DNA from: SFHK01 sp964554795
GTDB taxonomy: Bacteria; Bacillota; Clostridia; Christensenellales; Aristaeellaceae
Direction of reading: 5' to 3'
NCBI GenBank assembly: GCA_964554795.1
Contig: CAZKQB010000029.1
Coordinates: forward strand, 1 to 41,855
Length of the DNA: 41,855 nt
Made by a program: the position numbers and the translations under genes
In this document: piece by piece, positions 1 to 7,406 of the stretch
How positions within the stretch are numbered: the first letter of the stretch is position 1
Layout of the letters: every line of letters starts with the position of its first letter
Notes under the pieces: model-generated
Told to the model about the DNA's origin: nothing
Databases searched by the model: none
Seen by the model: the letters and a program-made list of their open reading frames with translations, nothing else

Positions 1-14
1 TTCCGCAGGAAATC

Positions 15-2195
15 CTATCCTTTTCCCAAGGGGGTGGCAGGGCCGTCAGGCCCGGTGGCGGGGGAGCTTGCTCCCCCGTCCACATCCGCGTCGCTCAGCA
101 CCGCCAAGCTATGCAGCGCCCTCGAGCATGCCGTATACAGCCGCCGCCTCTCGCCGTCGGAGAGCCGTGCCTCCGGCCATAGCACAATTACGGCGTCGAA
201 TTCCAGCCCCTTCATCAGGTGGTAGCCACCCACGACAATGTCGCCGGGATCCGTCAAAATATCCTCGTCGCTGCCATCCAGCAAATGCGCCTTGGGAATG
301 AACTCCGCCACGCGCTTTGCCTCGGCCAGCGTGCGCGTAATAACGGCAATGGAGCCATACCCTGCGTCCACCGCTTCACGCACGGCATCCAGCAGCGCCT
401 CGTCCGATTTGGGCTCGATGCGCGGCGGCCTTCCCTCGCGGCCAAACGGCACCACCTGCTCGTCGTCGGGCAGAATTGCGTTGCACAGCCGCGTGATCGG
501 CAGCGTGGAGCGATAGCAGCGCGTCAGCTGCACAAGCGGCGCATCCGGCACGCTGAAGCAGTCGTTCCATCGCGCGGGATCACAGGGCGGCATTGCCGGA
601 CACGTGCGCTGCTTAGGATCACCCAGGAGCGTAACGAACGCCGCAGGATAGTATAGTGCCAGCATGGCCAGCGCCACGTCGGAATAATCCTGCGCCTCAT
701 CCACCAGCAAATGGCGAATATTCTTGTCCGGGGCGGCAAAGCCCAGTGCCAGTGCCAGGTAGGCAATTCCGACCGCATCCTCCCACCATACGCACCCGGC
801 CGCTGCATTCTCCCTCGCTGCCGCCGCCAGCTCCTCCGGCGCATCCTTCAGCGCGTCGACGTACAGAAGCGGAATCCGCACATCCAGCATTTTGCGAATC
901 TGCTGGCGAACCGGCTGCAGACGGTGCGACACCGCAAAGCGCGTCGCCATTTCCAGATCCTTCCCGCGATAGCTGGCAATCAGCTGCTTTTCATATTGCG
1001 CATACAGCGATTTTTCCCACTGCTCAAGCCGACTATCCAGCACCGTCTGAATGCGGGTGATGCGCAGCGCGGGCGTGAGCAGCTTGTAGTCGCTGCGATA
1101 CATCCGCGTAAGCTCGGCCCCGGTCACCAATATGTTCCCGTCCAGCGCCACGTCCTCAAATGCCGGCCCCATGCGGGCAAACTCGGCAGCAAACGCGCGC
1201 ATATGGTTCAAAAACGCCTCGCCGCTTTTATAGCGCACGCTCTCCCGCCGAAGCACATTGCTCTCGTCCAGCAGCGCCTCGGTTTGCATAAGCGGAATTT
1301 CGACCTTCTGACCGATGATCTGAGAGGTAATCTTGTTCAGCGTAATTGCCGCGGCATTTTCCTCGCCCAGCTCCGGGAGCACCGTGGAGATGTATTCGGA
1401 AAAGGAATTGCTGGGCGACAGGATGGCGATTCGCTTTGCATCCAGATGATCGCGATGACGATACATCAGAAACGCCGCACGGTGCATGGCTACACTGGTC
1501 TTGCCCGAGCCTGCGCCGCCAATCACGGATAAAAGCCGCACGTTTGCATAGCGTATGGCGCGGTTCTGCTCCTCCTGAATGGTGGAAACAATCTGCCGGA
1601 TATGCCGGCTCGTCGCGCCGGAAAGAATGTCCAGCAGCATCTCGTCGTCAATGCCCACGTCCGTATCTACATAATATTTCAGACGGCCGTTTTCCATTTT
1701 GTACTGCCGCTTCAGCGTCATTTGCCCGCTGATCATGCCCGATGGACTTTCATAGGACACCGGCCCGGGCATCGCGTCGTAATACAGGCTGCATACGGGG
1801 GCGCGCCAGTCGTGCACCAGAATTTCGCCGTCCTTGTCCTTCAGGCTGTACAGCCCAATGACGATCTTCTCCTTTTCCTCTGAGCCGTCCTCCCGAAAAT
1901 CCACGCGCGCAAAGAAGGGATTCAGCAGCATGGCTTCATACCGTTTGGCCAGGTTATCTGTCAGCGTTTTTCGCGCCAGAAAACGATCCACCTCCGCGGC
2001 CAGCTGCTCCATATCCTGTACGCTCAGTGCCGTCGGCTTCATGCGCAGCTCCTCCCACGCATCCGCAAGCAGCATGCGTATGGAGCCCAGATGTCCCTGC
2101 GAATAATCGCGCGAGCGCTCGATTACCGCCAGAAGCAGCTGCTGAACATGCGCAGTGTACTGTTGTTCCCTTGTAAGCTCAGTTTGCCTGTCCAT
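15..2195 (-). CDS. helD: HelD-type UvrD-like helicase, RNA polymerase recycling factor
   Basis: Superfamily 1 ATPase of the HelD family. Family members bind RNA polymerase and free it from DNA or stalled complexes using ATP; they are not classical repair helicases. The 726-aa protein has a charged N-terminal helical segment (about residues 5-95), the conserved HDWRAPV stretch near residue 128, a Walker A motif GGAGSGKT at 226-233 and a Walker B LLVDEAQDYS near 495. This order is characteristic of HelD. The start is the ATG at 2195, preceded by GGAGGG on the minus strand and by a good promoter at 2256-2284. It is divergent from guaA. The last ~22 residues (rich in G, P, A and S) are encoded by a G-rich palindromic repeat seen elsewhere in the window, so the C-terminus is probably not conserved. 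Family assignment is firm; the role is inferred from the family. Confidence 0.9.
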   Translation of the reverse strand: MDRQTELTREQQYTAHVQQLLLAVIERSRDYSQGHLGSIRMLLADAWEELRMKPTALSVQDMEQLAAEVDRFLARKTLTDNLAKRYEAMLLNPFFARVDFREDGSEEKEKIVIGLYSLKDKDGEILVHDWRAPVCSLYYDAMPGPVSYESPSGMISGQMTLKRQYKMENGRLKYYVDTDVGIDDEMLLDILSGATSRHIRQIVSTIQEEQNRAIRYANVRLLSVIGGAGSGKTSVAMHRAAFLMYRHRDHLDAKRIAILSPSNSFSEYISTVLPELGEENAAAITLNKITSQIIGQKVEIPLMQTEALLDESNVLRRESVRYKSGEAFLNHMRAFAAEFARMGPAFEDVALDGNILVTGAELTRMYRSDYKLLTPALRITRIQTVLDSRLEQWEKSLYAQYEKQLIASYRGKDLEMATRFAVSHRLQPVRQQIRKMLDVRIPLLYVDALKDAPEELAAAARENAAAGCVWWEDAVGIAYLALALGFAAPDKNIRHLLVDEAQDYSDVALAMLALYYPAAFVTLLGDPKQRTCPAMPPCDPARWNDCFSVPDAPLVQLTRCYRSTLPITRLCNAILPDDEQVVPFGREGRPPRIEPKSDEALLDAVREAVDAGYGSIAVITRTLAEAKRVAEFIPKAHLLDGSDEDILTDPGDIVVGGYHLMKGLEFDAVIVLWPEARLSDGERRRLYTACSRALHSLAVLSDADVDGGASSPATGPDGPATPLGKG
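60..77. repeat. GGGGGAGC palindrome inside the 3' end of helD
   Basis: Perfect inverted repeat GGGGGAGC-TT-GCTCCCCC lying in the last codons of helD. The same arms recur at 16689-16707 with a different loop, and related G-rich blocks occur at the right end of the window. It looks like a dispersed extragenic palindrome that has become part of a coding sequence. Confidence 0.6.
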
Positions 2196-2255
2196 GGTTG
2201 TCCCTCCTTTGCCGTGTCAGTCGCCTTTGCCTTTTAAAAGAGATTCATGGGCAAT

Positions 2256-2284
2256 AGTATACCACACGCACGTTCGGTTGTAAA
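2256..2284 (-). promoter_or_regulatory. Sigma-A promoter of helD
   Basis: Read on the minus strand: -35 TTTACA (2279-2284), 17-bp spacer, -10 TATACT (2256-2261) with an extended TG at the right distance. It lies about 60 bp upstream of the helD start and points away from the guaA promoter. Confidence 0.75.
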
Positions 2285-2345
2285 GATATAATGTATTTCG
2301 GCTTCATAAGCGAGGAAAATTCGCAGAATACTAAAGTCCCGCCAG

Positions 2346-2374
2346 TTGACATAGCATGCGCATCAAATTATAAT
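2346..2374 (+). promoter_or_regulatory. Consensus sigma-A promoter of guaA
   Basis: TTGACA (2346-2351), 17-bp spacer, TATAAT (2369-2374): a perfect consensus. The predicted transcript start near 2381 leaves a leader of only about 50 nt before guaA, too short for a purine riboswitch. Confidence 0.9.
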
Positions 2375-2432
2375 TCATCCTTTGTTCCATGAATTCCTTA
2401 CCCACGCGACATACCTGAGAGGCGGCATTTGC

Positions 2433-3953
2433 ATGAATCAGACGGTTCTCATCCTCGATTTCGGTGGCCAGTATAAAGAGCTCATTGCCCGGCGCGTGCG
2501 CGAGCTCGGCGTGTATTCGGTCATCCTGCCCGGCTCCACTCCCGCGACGCGCATAAAGAAAATGGCGCCCATCGGCCTGATCTTCACCGGCGGACCCGAC
2601 AGTGTATATAAAGATGGCGCGCCGGACTGCGAGGATGAAATCCTTCATCTGGGCATTCCGGTGCTGGGCATCTGCTACGGCATGCAGCTTCTGGCACACA
2701 AACTGGGCGGCCGCGTCGCGCCCTGCGAAAAAAGCGAATACGGCACGCTGAACGCCGAATTCGACGCTTCCTTTCCCCTCTTTTCCGATGTAACCGACCC
2801 GCAGGTTCTCATGAGCCACACCGACCGCGTCATCGAAATGCCCGAGGGCTTTCGCTGTCTCGCGAAAACGGCGCTGTGCCCCATCGCCGCATTTGCAAAC
2901 GAGGACGCGCGCATATACGGCGTGCAGTTCCACCCGGAGGTTGAAAACACCCACGACGGTCAGAGGATCCTCCGCCGCTTCCTCTACGATGTTTGCGGCG
3001 CAGTGGGCGACTATAATATGGAGGACTACCTCGAAACGCAGTTGCGCGCCGTGCGCGAGCAGGTCGGAAATAAAAAGGTGCTTCTGGGGCTGTCCGGCGG
3101 CGTGGACTCCTCCGTCTGCGCGGCTCTCCTTTCCCACGCCATCGGAAAGCAGCTCCTGTGCGTTTATATCGACCATGGCTTCATGCGCAAAAATGAAACG
3201 AAGGAGGTCTGCGACGTATTCTCCGGCATGGACCTCCGTTTTATCCCCCTCGACGTCTCCGAGCGCTTCCTTTCCGCGCTTTCCGGCGTAACCGACCCGG
3301 AGCAGAAGCGCAAGCTCATTGGCCTTCAGTTCGCCCAATCCTTCGAGGAAGAGGCCCGTCGCCACGCCGACGTGTCCTTCCTCGCGCAGGGCACCATCTA
3401 CCCGGACGTCGTTGAATCCGGCGCGAACCAATCCGCCGTCATCAAAAGCCACCATAACGTCGGCGGTCTGCCCAAAGAGCTGGGCTTTGAAGGCGTCGTA
3501 GAGCCGCTTAAGGGACTTTTCAAGGATGAGGTGCGCGCGCTCGGCCGTATGCTCGGCCTACCCGAATCCCTCGTTTCCCGCCAACCCTTCCCCGGTCCCG
3601 GGCTTGCCATCCGCGTGATCGGCGAGGTCACCCGCGAGAAGCTCGACCTCCTTCGCGAGGCCGACTGGATCGTACGCGAGGAAATCCGCAACCGCGGCGA
3701 AAAAAGCGACCAGTACTTTGCCGTGCTCACCGACACAAAATCCGTCGGCGTGATGGGCGACGGCCGCACCTACGAATATACCCTCGCCGTTCGCGCCGTG
3801 CGCACCAACGACTTCATGACCTGCGAGCCCTGCCGCCTGAGCTACGACACACTGTTCGCCATCGCCTCCCGCATCCCCAATGAGGTGCGCGGCATCAACC
3901 GCGTCGTCTACGACATCACCGGCAAGCCCCCGGCGACGATTGAGTGGGAGTGA
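2433..3953 (+). CDS. guaA: GMP synthase (glutamine-hydrolysing)
   Basis: Converts XMP to GMP using ATP and ammonia from glutamine, the last step of guanine nucleotide synthesis. The 506-aa protein has the class I glutamine amidotransferase domain first, with nucleophile Cys81 in GICYGMQ and the HPEV histidine/glutamate motif. The ATP pyrophosphatase domain follows, with the PP-loop LSGGVDSS, then the dimerisation domain ending in PPATIEWE, the usual family terminus. The ATG at 2433 is chosen over the in-frame ATG at 2382 because the homologous N-terminus is MNQTVLILDFGGQ, GAGAGG lies just upstream, and 2382 is at the transcript start. It is transcribed alone from a consensus promoter and ends at a terminator at 3975. 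Confidence 0.97.
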   Translation: MNQTVLILDFGGQYKELIARRVRELGVYSVILPGSTPATRIKKMAPIGLIFTGGPDSVYKDGAPDCEDEILHLGIPVLGICYGMQLLAHKLGGRVAPCEKSEYGTLNAEFDASFPLFSDVTDPQVLMSHTDRVIEMPEGFRCLAKTALCPIAAFANEDARIYGVQFHPEVENTHDGQRILRRFLYDVCGAVGDYNMEDYLETQLRAVREQVGNKKVLLGLSGGVDSSVCAALLSHAIGKQLLCVYIDHGFMRKNETKEVCDVFSGMDLRFIPLDVSERFLSALSGVTDPEQKRKLIGLQFAQSFEEEARRHADVSFLAQGTIYPDVVESGANQSAVIKSHHNVGGLPKELGFEGVVEPLKGLFKDEVRALGRMLGLPESLVSRQPFPGPGLAIRVIGEVTREKLDLLREADWIVREEIRNRGEKSDQYFAVLTDTKSVGVMGDGRTYEYTLAVRAVRTNDFMTCEPCRLSYDTLFAIASRIPNEVRGINRVVYDITGKPPATIEWE

Positions 3954-3974
3954 ATCGGAGCGCGCCCGGCGGTC

Positions 3975-3996
3975 AAAGCCCTGCTATAGGGCTTTT
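3975..3996 (+). terminator. Rho-independent terminator of guaA
   Basis: Stem AAAGCCCT / AGGGCTTT with a 5-nt loop, followed by a short T run, 21 bp after the guaA stop. Confidence 0.8.
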
Positions 3997-4102
3997 ATCT
4001 CCCGCAGCTTGAGAAGGCCTGCGAAAAGGGGGCTCCGAACGCGGAATCATTTCCCTTTCCCAAGCTTTCTGGACATGACTTTTCAGAGGGAGGTTTCCTT
4101 TC

Positions 4103-4651
4103 ATGATTATCTGGATCAGCGGCGCGTATGGCGTGGGAAAATCCACCCTTGCGGAGGCCATGGCAGCGCGGATGGAAAATGCACGGATTTTTGATGCCGA
4201 AGAGGTCGGCAACGCGGTTCGGGAGAATTACCCCAGCTGTCCCTATGGCTATATTTTTGAGGATTATCCCCTGTGGGCGGAGTTTTGCTTTCTTCTGCTG
4301 AAGGACATTCATGAACGCTTCCACGAGAATCTCCTCGTTCCTATGACCCTGCTTCGCGAGAAATCCTACGATCTTATTCAAAGACTAAGGAATGCGGGCA
4401 TCAAAACCGAGCTGATTATCTTGGAGGCGGATCACAAAACGATCCGCGACCGGATCCTGATGCGCGGCGAGGACGAAGATTGTTGGTGCATGAAAAATAT
4501 AGCGCCTGCCATGGCAGGCGCTGTCGCCTTGCCCGGCATCCGCATTTCTGCCGCCGAGACGTCGCCTGAGGCTTTGGCGCAGGCTGTCTTTACAAAGCTT
4601 GGCATTCGAAGCAAGGATGGGATGGGCAGCCACGCCGCCGTTTCCAAGTAG
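4103..4651 (+). CDS. TmrB-like P-loop ATP-binding protein
   Basis: A 182-aa single-domain P-loop protein resembling the TmrB tunicamycin-resistance family and related kinase-like ATPases. A Walker A motif GAYGVGKST sits at residues 7-15. Acidic and aromatic residues around DAEEVGN and the late segment RILMRGEDEDCWC match the lid and C-terminal pattern of that family. The start at 4103 has GAGGGAGG upstream. It stands alone between the guaA terminator and its own terminator at 4753, and converges on the metal ATPase gene. A 22-bp perfect palindrome (4501-4522) lies inside the coding sequence. The substrate is unknown; tunicamycin resistance is only one possibility. Confidence 0.7.
   Translation: MIIWISGAYGVGKSTLAEAMAARMENARIFDAEEVGNAVRENYPSCPYGYIFEDYPLWAEFCFLLLKDIHERFHENLLVPMTLLREKSYDLIQRLRNAGIKTELIILEADHKTIRDRILMRGEDEDCWCMKNIAPAMAGAVALPGIRISAAETSPEALAQAVFTKLGIRSKDGMGSHAAVSK
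4493..4522 (-). terminator. Perfect palindrome with T tract, candidate minus-strand terminator
   Basis: Half-site AGCGCCTGCCA followed directly by its exact reverse complement (4501-4522). On the minus strand it is followed by ATATTTTT. It lies inside the opposing TmrB-like gene, about 265 bp past the stop of the minus-strand metal ATPase. A perfect palindrome with no loop must open a few central bases to form a hairpin. Confidence 0.4.
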
Positions 4652-4752
4652 CGGCGGAAGCCGAAACACGCACCGGTGCTGGACCGCATGAGCAATTTGC
4701 ATAATAAAAAGCACACGCGCCGGATGCAGTGCATCCGGGCACATACGAACAG

Positions 4753-4787
4753 GGCGGCGGCTCCACGAACGAGCCGCCGCCGGTTTT
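4753..4787 (+). terminator. Terminator of the TmrB-like gene
   Basis: Perfect 11-bp stem GGCGGCGGCTC / GAGCCGCCGCC with a 7-nt loop, followed by GGTTTTATT on the plus strand. It abuts the stop codon of the convergent P-type ATPase at 4786. Confidence 0.8.
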
Positions 4788-6654
4788 ATTCAAATTTCCG
4801 ATCGTACAGAAGCGCAGCAATTAATACGACGAAGCAGGAGCCGGCGTTATGCACTATCGCACCGGTTGTGGGATTCAGTCTGCCGAGTACGGAGAGCGTA
4901 ACCGCAAGAAGGTTGATGCACATGGAAAGCGTAATGCTGAACCGTATGGTATTTACCGTCGCGTTAGAGAGCCGTTTCAGATACGGGATTTTGGAGATAT
5001 CGTCGCTCATCAGCGCAACATCCGCTGCCTCCACCGCGATATCGCTGCCCATGCTGCCCATTGCAACGCCGACGCTTGCCATTTTCAAAGCCGGCGCGTC
5101 ATTCACTCCGTCGCCGATCATGCACACGCTTCTGCCCTGCCTCTGCAGCCTTGCAAGGTTTTCAACCTTATCCTCCGGCAGCAAGTCGGCGTAAACCTCG
5201 CAAATACCGGCCTGAGATGCGAAATACTCGGCGGTTTTCCGATTATCTCCGGTCAGCAGCACCGTTTTCGTTTGCATGGCGGTAAGCCTTTGAACTATTC
5301 GGGGTGCCTCCGGGCGAAGAACGTCCGACAGCGCAAGCACGCCGACGCACGCGCCATCCATTGCAACGAGAATGGATGCCTTGCCCTGCAGCCGAAGGGC
5401 TTCCATCGCTGCGGCTGCATCCGCCGTCACGGTAACGCCGTTATCCCGAAGATACCTTTCGCTGCCGCAGAAAAGCCGGCAGCCGTCCACCTCGGCGTAA
5501 ACGCCCTTTCCCGCCGCCATTCTGAAGACCGCAGCTTCACCGAGAGCGAGCGTCCGTTTTTTTGCGGACGCCACAATGGCCTTACCCAGCGGATGCTCGC
5601 TCTTGGCCTCGGCAGAGGCTGCAAGATACAGGAGCCGGTCTTCGTCCATATCGGGAGCAAAGGTCAGAATCTCGCTAACCTCCAGCATTCCATAGGTAAG
5701 CGTGCCGGTTTTGTCAAAGGCGATGGTATCGACCCTTCCCAGCCTTTCAAGCGCCTCGCCGGATTTGATGATTACGCCATGCCTGGTTGCCTGCCCGATG
5801 GCCGCCATGATGGCTGTGGGCGTTGCCAGAACCAGCTCGCAGGGGCAGAATACCACGAGAACCGTAACTGCGCGAACGAGCTCGCGCGTAGCAAGGCCGG
5901 CTGCGACGGCAATCAGCAGCGCGACTGGGACAAGCCAACTTGCAGCCCGATCCGCGATTCTTGCCATGGGAGCCTTTTTGTCCTCCGCCTCCTGTACCAT
6001 GCGAATGAGCCTATTCAGAGAACTGTCCTCACCGACCTTCGTTGCGCGAATGTCGATTGTACCGAATCGGTTGATGGCGCCGCAGTACACGCCGTCTCCG
6101 GGCGCTTTATCGACGGGCAACGATTCCCCGGTCATAACGGACTGGTCGACGGAGGTTTCTCCGCGAATGATTACGCCGTCTACGGGAACGGTCTCGCCGG
6201 GTAAAATGCGAAGAACATCGTTTTCCATGATTTTCTCGGCGGGAATAACCTCCTCCTCTCCGTCCCGGATGCGACGGCCCTGCGCCGGAGCCAGAGCGAT
6301 GAGCTTTTTCAGCCCCTTTCTGGCCCGGTTTGTGGTTGCGTCCTCTAAAAGCGCGCCGATTGCCATGATAAACGCAACCTCGCCGGCGGCAAACAGATCG
6401 CCGATTGCGATGGCGGCAAGCATTGCGATTGTAATCAGAAGAGCGGATGAAATTTTGCTGATGCCGGGGTTATGGAGGATTCGCCATACCGCAAGATACA
6501 AAAGCGGAATGCCGCAGATTCCAACCGTCGCCCATGCCGGGTCAATAGGCGTGTGGACACCCGCCCTCGGCAGAATAAAGCTGCACATAAGAAAGGCGCC
6601 TCCGATGATCGTCATCGGGAGTCCTGCCAGAAAATCATTGATTCGTTTGAACAT
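4786..6654 (-). CDS. Heavy-metal P1B-type ATPase (Cd/Zn/Cu-type exporter)
   Basis: A membrane pump that exports metal ions with ATP. The 622-aa protein shows the actuator TGES (175-178), the membrane metal site CPCE (270-273), the phosphorylation motif DKTGTLT with Asp314, the P1B-specific HP dipeptide at 354-355 and a late GDGVNDAPAL hinge. No N-terminal heavy-metal-associated domain or Cys-rich head is present. The membrane site reads CPCEL rather than the common CPCAL; a glutamate next to the cysteines could alter metal choice. The start at 6654 follows AAAGAGGGG on the minus strand, with a promoter at 6740-6768. It is divergent from the marR operon, which may or may not share its regulation. 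The metal cannot be named from sequence. Confidence 0.9.
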   Translation of the reverse strand: MFKRINDFLAGLPMTIIGGAFLMCSFILPRAGVHTPIDPAWATVGICGIPLLYLAVWRILHNPGISKISSALLITIAMLAAIAIGDLFAAGEVAFIMAIGALLEDATTNRARKGLKKLIALAPAQGRRIRDGEEEVIPAEKIMENDVLRILPGETVPVDGVIIRGETSVDQSVMTGESLPVDKAPGDGVYCGAINRFGTIDIRATKVGEDSSLNRLIRMVQEAEDKKAPMARIADRAASWLVPVALLIAVAAGLATRELVRAVTVLVVFCPCELVLATPTAIMAAIGQATRHGVIIKSGEALERLGRVDTIAFDKTGTLTYGMLEVSEILTFAPDMDEDRLLYLAASAEAKSEHPLGKAIVASAKKRTLALGEAAVFRMAAGKGVYAEVDGCRLFCGSERYLRDNGVTVTADAAAAMEALRLQGKASILVAMDGACVGVLALSDVLRPEAPRIVQRLTAMQTKTVLLTGDNRKTAEYFASQAGICEVYADLLPEDKVENLARLQRQGRSVCMIGDGVNDAPALKMASVGVAMGSMGSDIAVEAADVALMSDDISKIPYLKRLSNATVNTIRFSITLSMCINLLAVTLSVLGRLNPTTGAIVHNAGSCFVVLIAALLYDRKFE

Positions 6655-6739
6655 TTCGGGCCCCTCTTTCCTCTTGCTTCCACCAGTGCTTGCGCGTATC
6701 CCTTATTCGGTACAGAATGCTCCGTTCGGCTTTGACTAT

Positions 6740-6768
6740 ATTGTATCGTAGAATCGGCAAACAGACAA
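6740..6768 (-). promoter_or_regulatory. Promoter of the P-type ATPase gene
   Basis: Read on the minus strand: -35 TTGTCT (6763-6768), 17-bp spacer, -10 TACAAT (6740-6745), about 85 bp upstream of the start codon. Confidence 0.6.
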
Positions 6769-6870
6769 GAAGCAGATTGTGCAGATGGCTCGCTTTCTTG
6801 ACGATTCTGCTTGATCCCTTTGGATTCCGGACGCCGGCACTGTTTTCAGGCATGCATAACAGAAAAATAC

Positions 6871-6923
6871 TTAGGTACCTTGACAAATTTCTCGTCTTGC
6901 TTTATAATTATCAAGGTACCTAA
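6871..6923 (+). promoter_or_regulatory. Inverted-repeat operator around the marR promoter
   Basis: TTAGGTACCTTGA (6871-6883) and its exact reverse complement TCAAGGTACCTAA (6911-6923) flank the promoter. Each arm contains the self-complementary AGGTACCT. The two AGGTACCT centres are 41 bp apart, close to four helical turns, so two dimers could bind the same DNA face. The left arm overlaps the -35 box and the right arm lies at the expected transcript start. This is the expected layout for MarR autorepression. Confidence 0.75.
6880..6908 (+). promoter_or_regulatory. Consensus promoter of the marR-ABC exporter operon
   Basis: TTGACA (6880-6885), 17-bp spacer, TATAAT (6903-6908). A perfect consensus promoter that would be strong unless repressed. 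Confidence 0.9.
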
Positions 6924-6958
6924 CGTTATATCATCCAATCGGCAGGAGGTTCGCTTAC

Positions 6959-7405
6959 ATGAATGCGCAGTATGAGTCGTTAGACCAAAATAACCGGTTA
7001 ATCTGGAATTTCCGGGATATCGGGCACACCATGCGTCAGATTTCCGAGGGACGGGCCAGCCAGAAGCGGATTCTGATTCTTTTGAAGGAAACAGCCGGCA
7101 TGACCCAGAAGGAGCTAACCGCCCGCCTTGGGGTGCAGCCCGGGTCTGCCAGCGAGGTTCTTTCCAAGCTGGAGCAGGCCGGGCTGATTTTCCGAACGCC
7201 CAGCAAGGCCGATCACAGAACCACGGATATTCGCCTGACACCTGAGGGAGAAAGGCTCGCAAGGGAAGCCAGTCTCCGACGCATGGAGCGCCACGAGCAG
7301 ATGTTTGCCGTATTTTCCAGCGAAGAGAAGGACGCCCTCCTTGCAATGCTTGAAAGACTCAATGCCCATTGGGATCAGACCTATCGGCAACAGGACGGTG
7401 AATAA
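6959..7405 (+). CDS. MarR-family transcriptional regulator
   Basis: A 148-aa winged-helix regulator. The helix-turn-helix region runs from about residue 45 (MTQKELTARLGVQPGSASEVLSKLEQAGLI), followed by the wing with the Asp-His-Arg pattern KADHRTT and RLTPEGE. It is the first gene of an operon with two ABC exporter subunits, and only 1 bp separates its stop from the next start. AGGAGG precedes the ATG. By family and context it most likely represses its own operon through the inverted repeat at 6871-6923 and is released by a drug or metabolite exported by the transporter. The ligand is unknown. Confidence 0.93.
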   Translation: MNAQYESLDQNNRLIWNFRDIGHTMRQISEGRASQKRILILLKETAGMTQKELTARLGVQPGSASEVLSKLEQAGLIFRTPSKADHRTTDIRLTPEGERLAREASLRRMERHEQMFAVFSSEEKDALLAMLERLNAHWDQTYRQQDGE

Positions 7406-7406
7406 G

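Noticed and set aside
2375..2432. Purine riboswitch in front of guaA
   Set aside because: The leader is about 50 nt, too short for the aptamer, and lacks its conserved core.
2331..3455. Long minus-strand open frame across guaA
   Set aside because: It is a shadow of guaA, caused by the GC-rich wobble bias; no ribosome site or family features. The same holds for the long open frames opposite deoB, the metal ATPase, the sugar-binding protein and the permeases.
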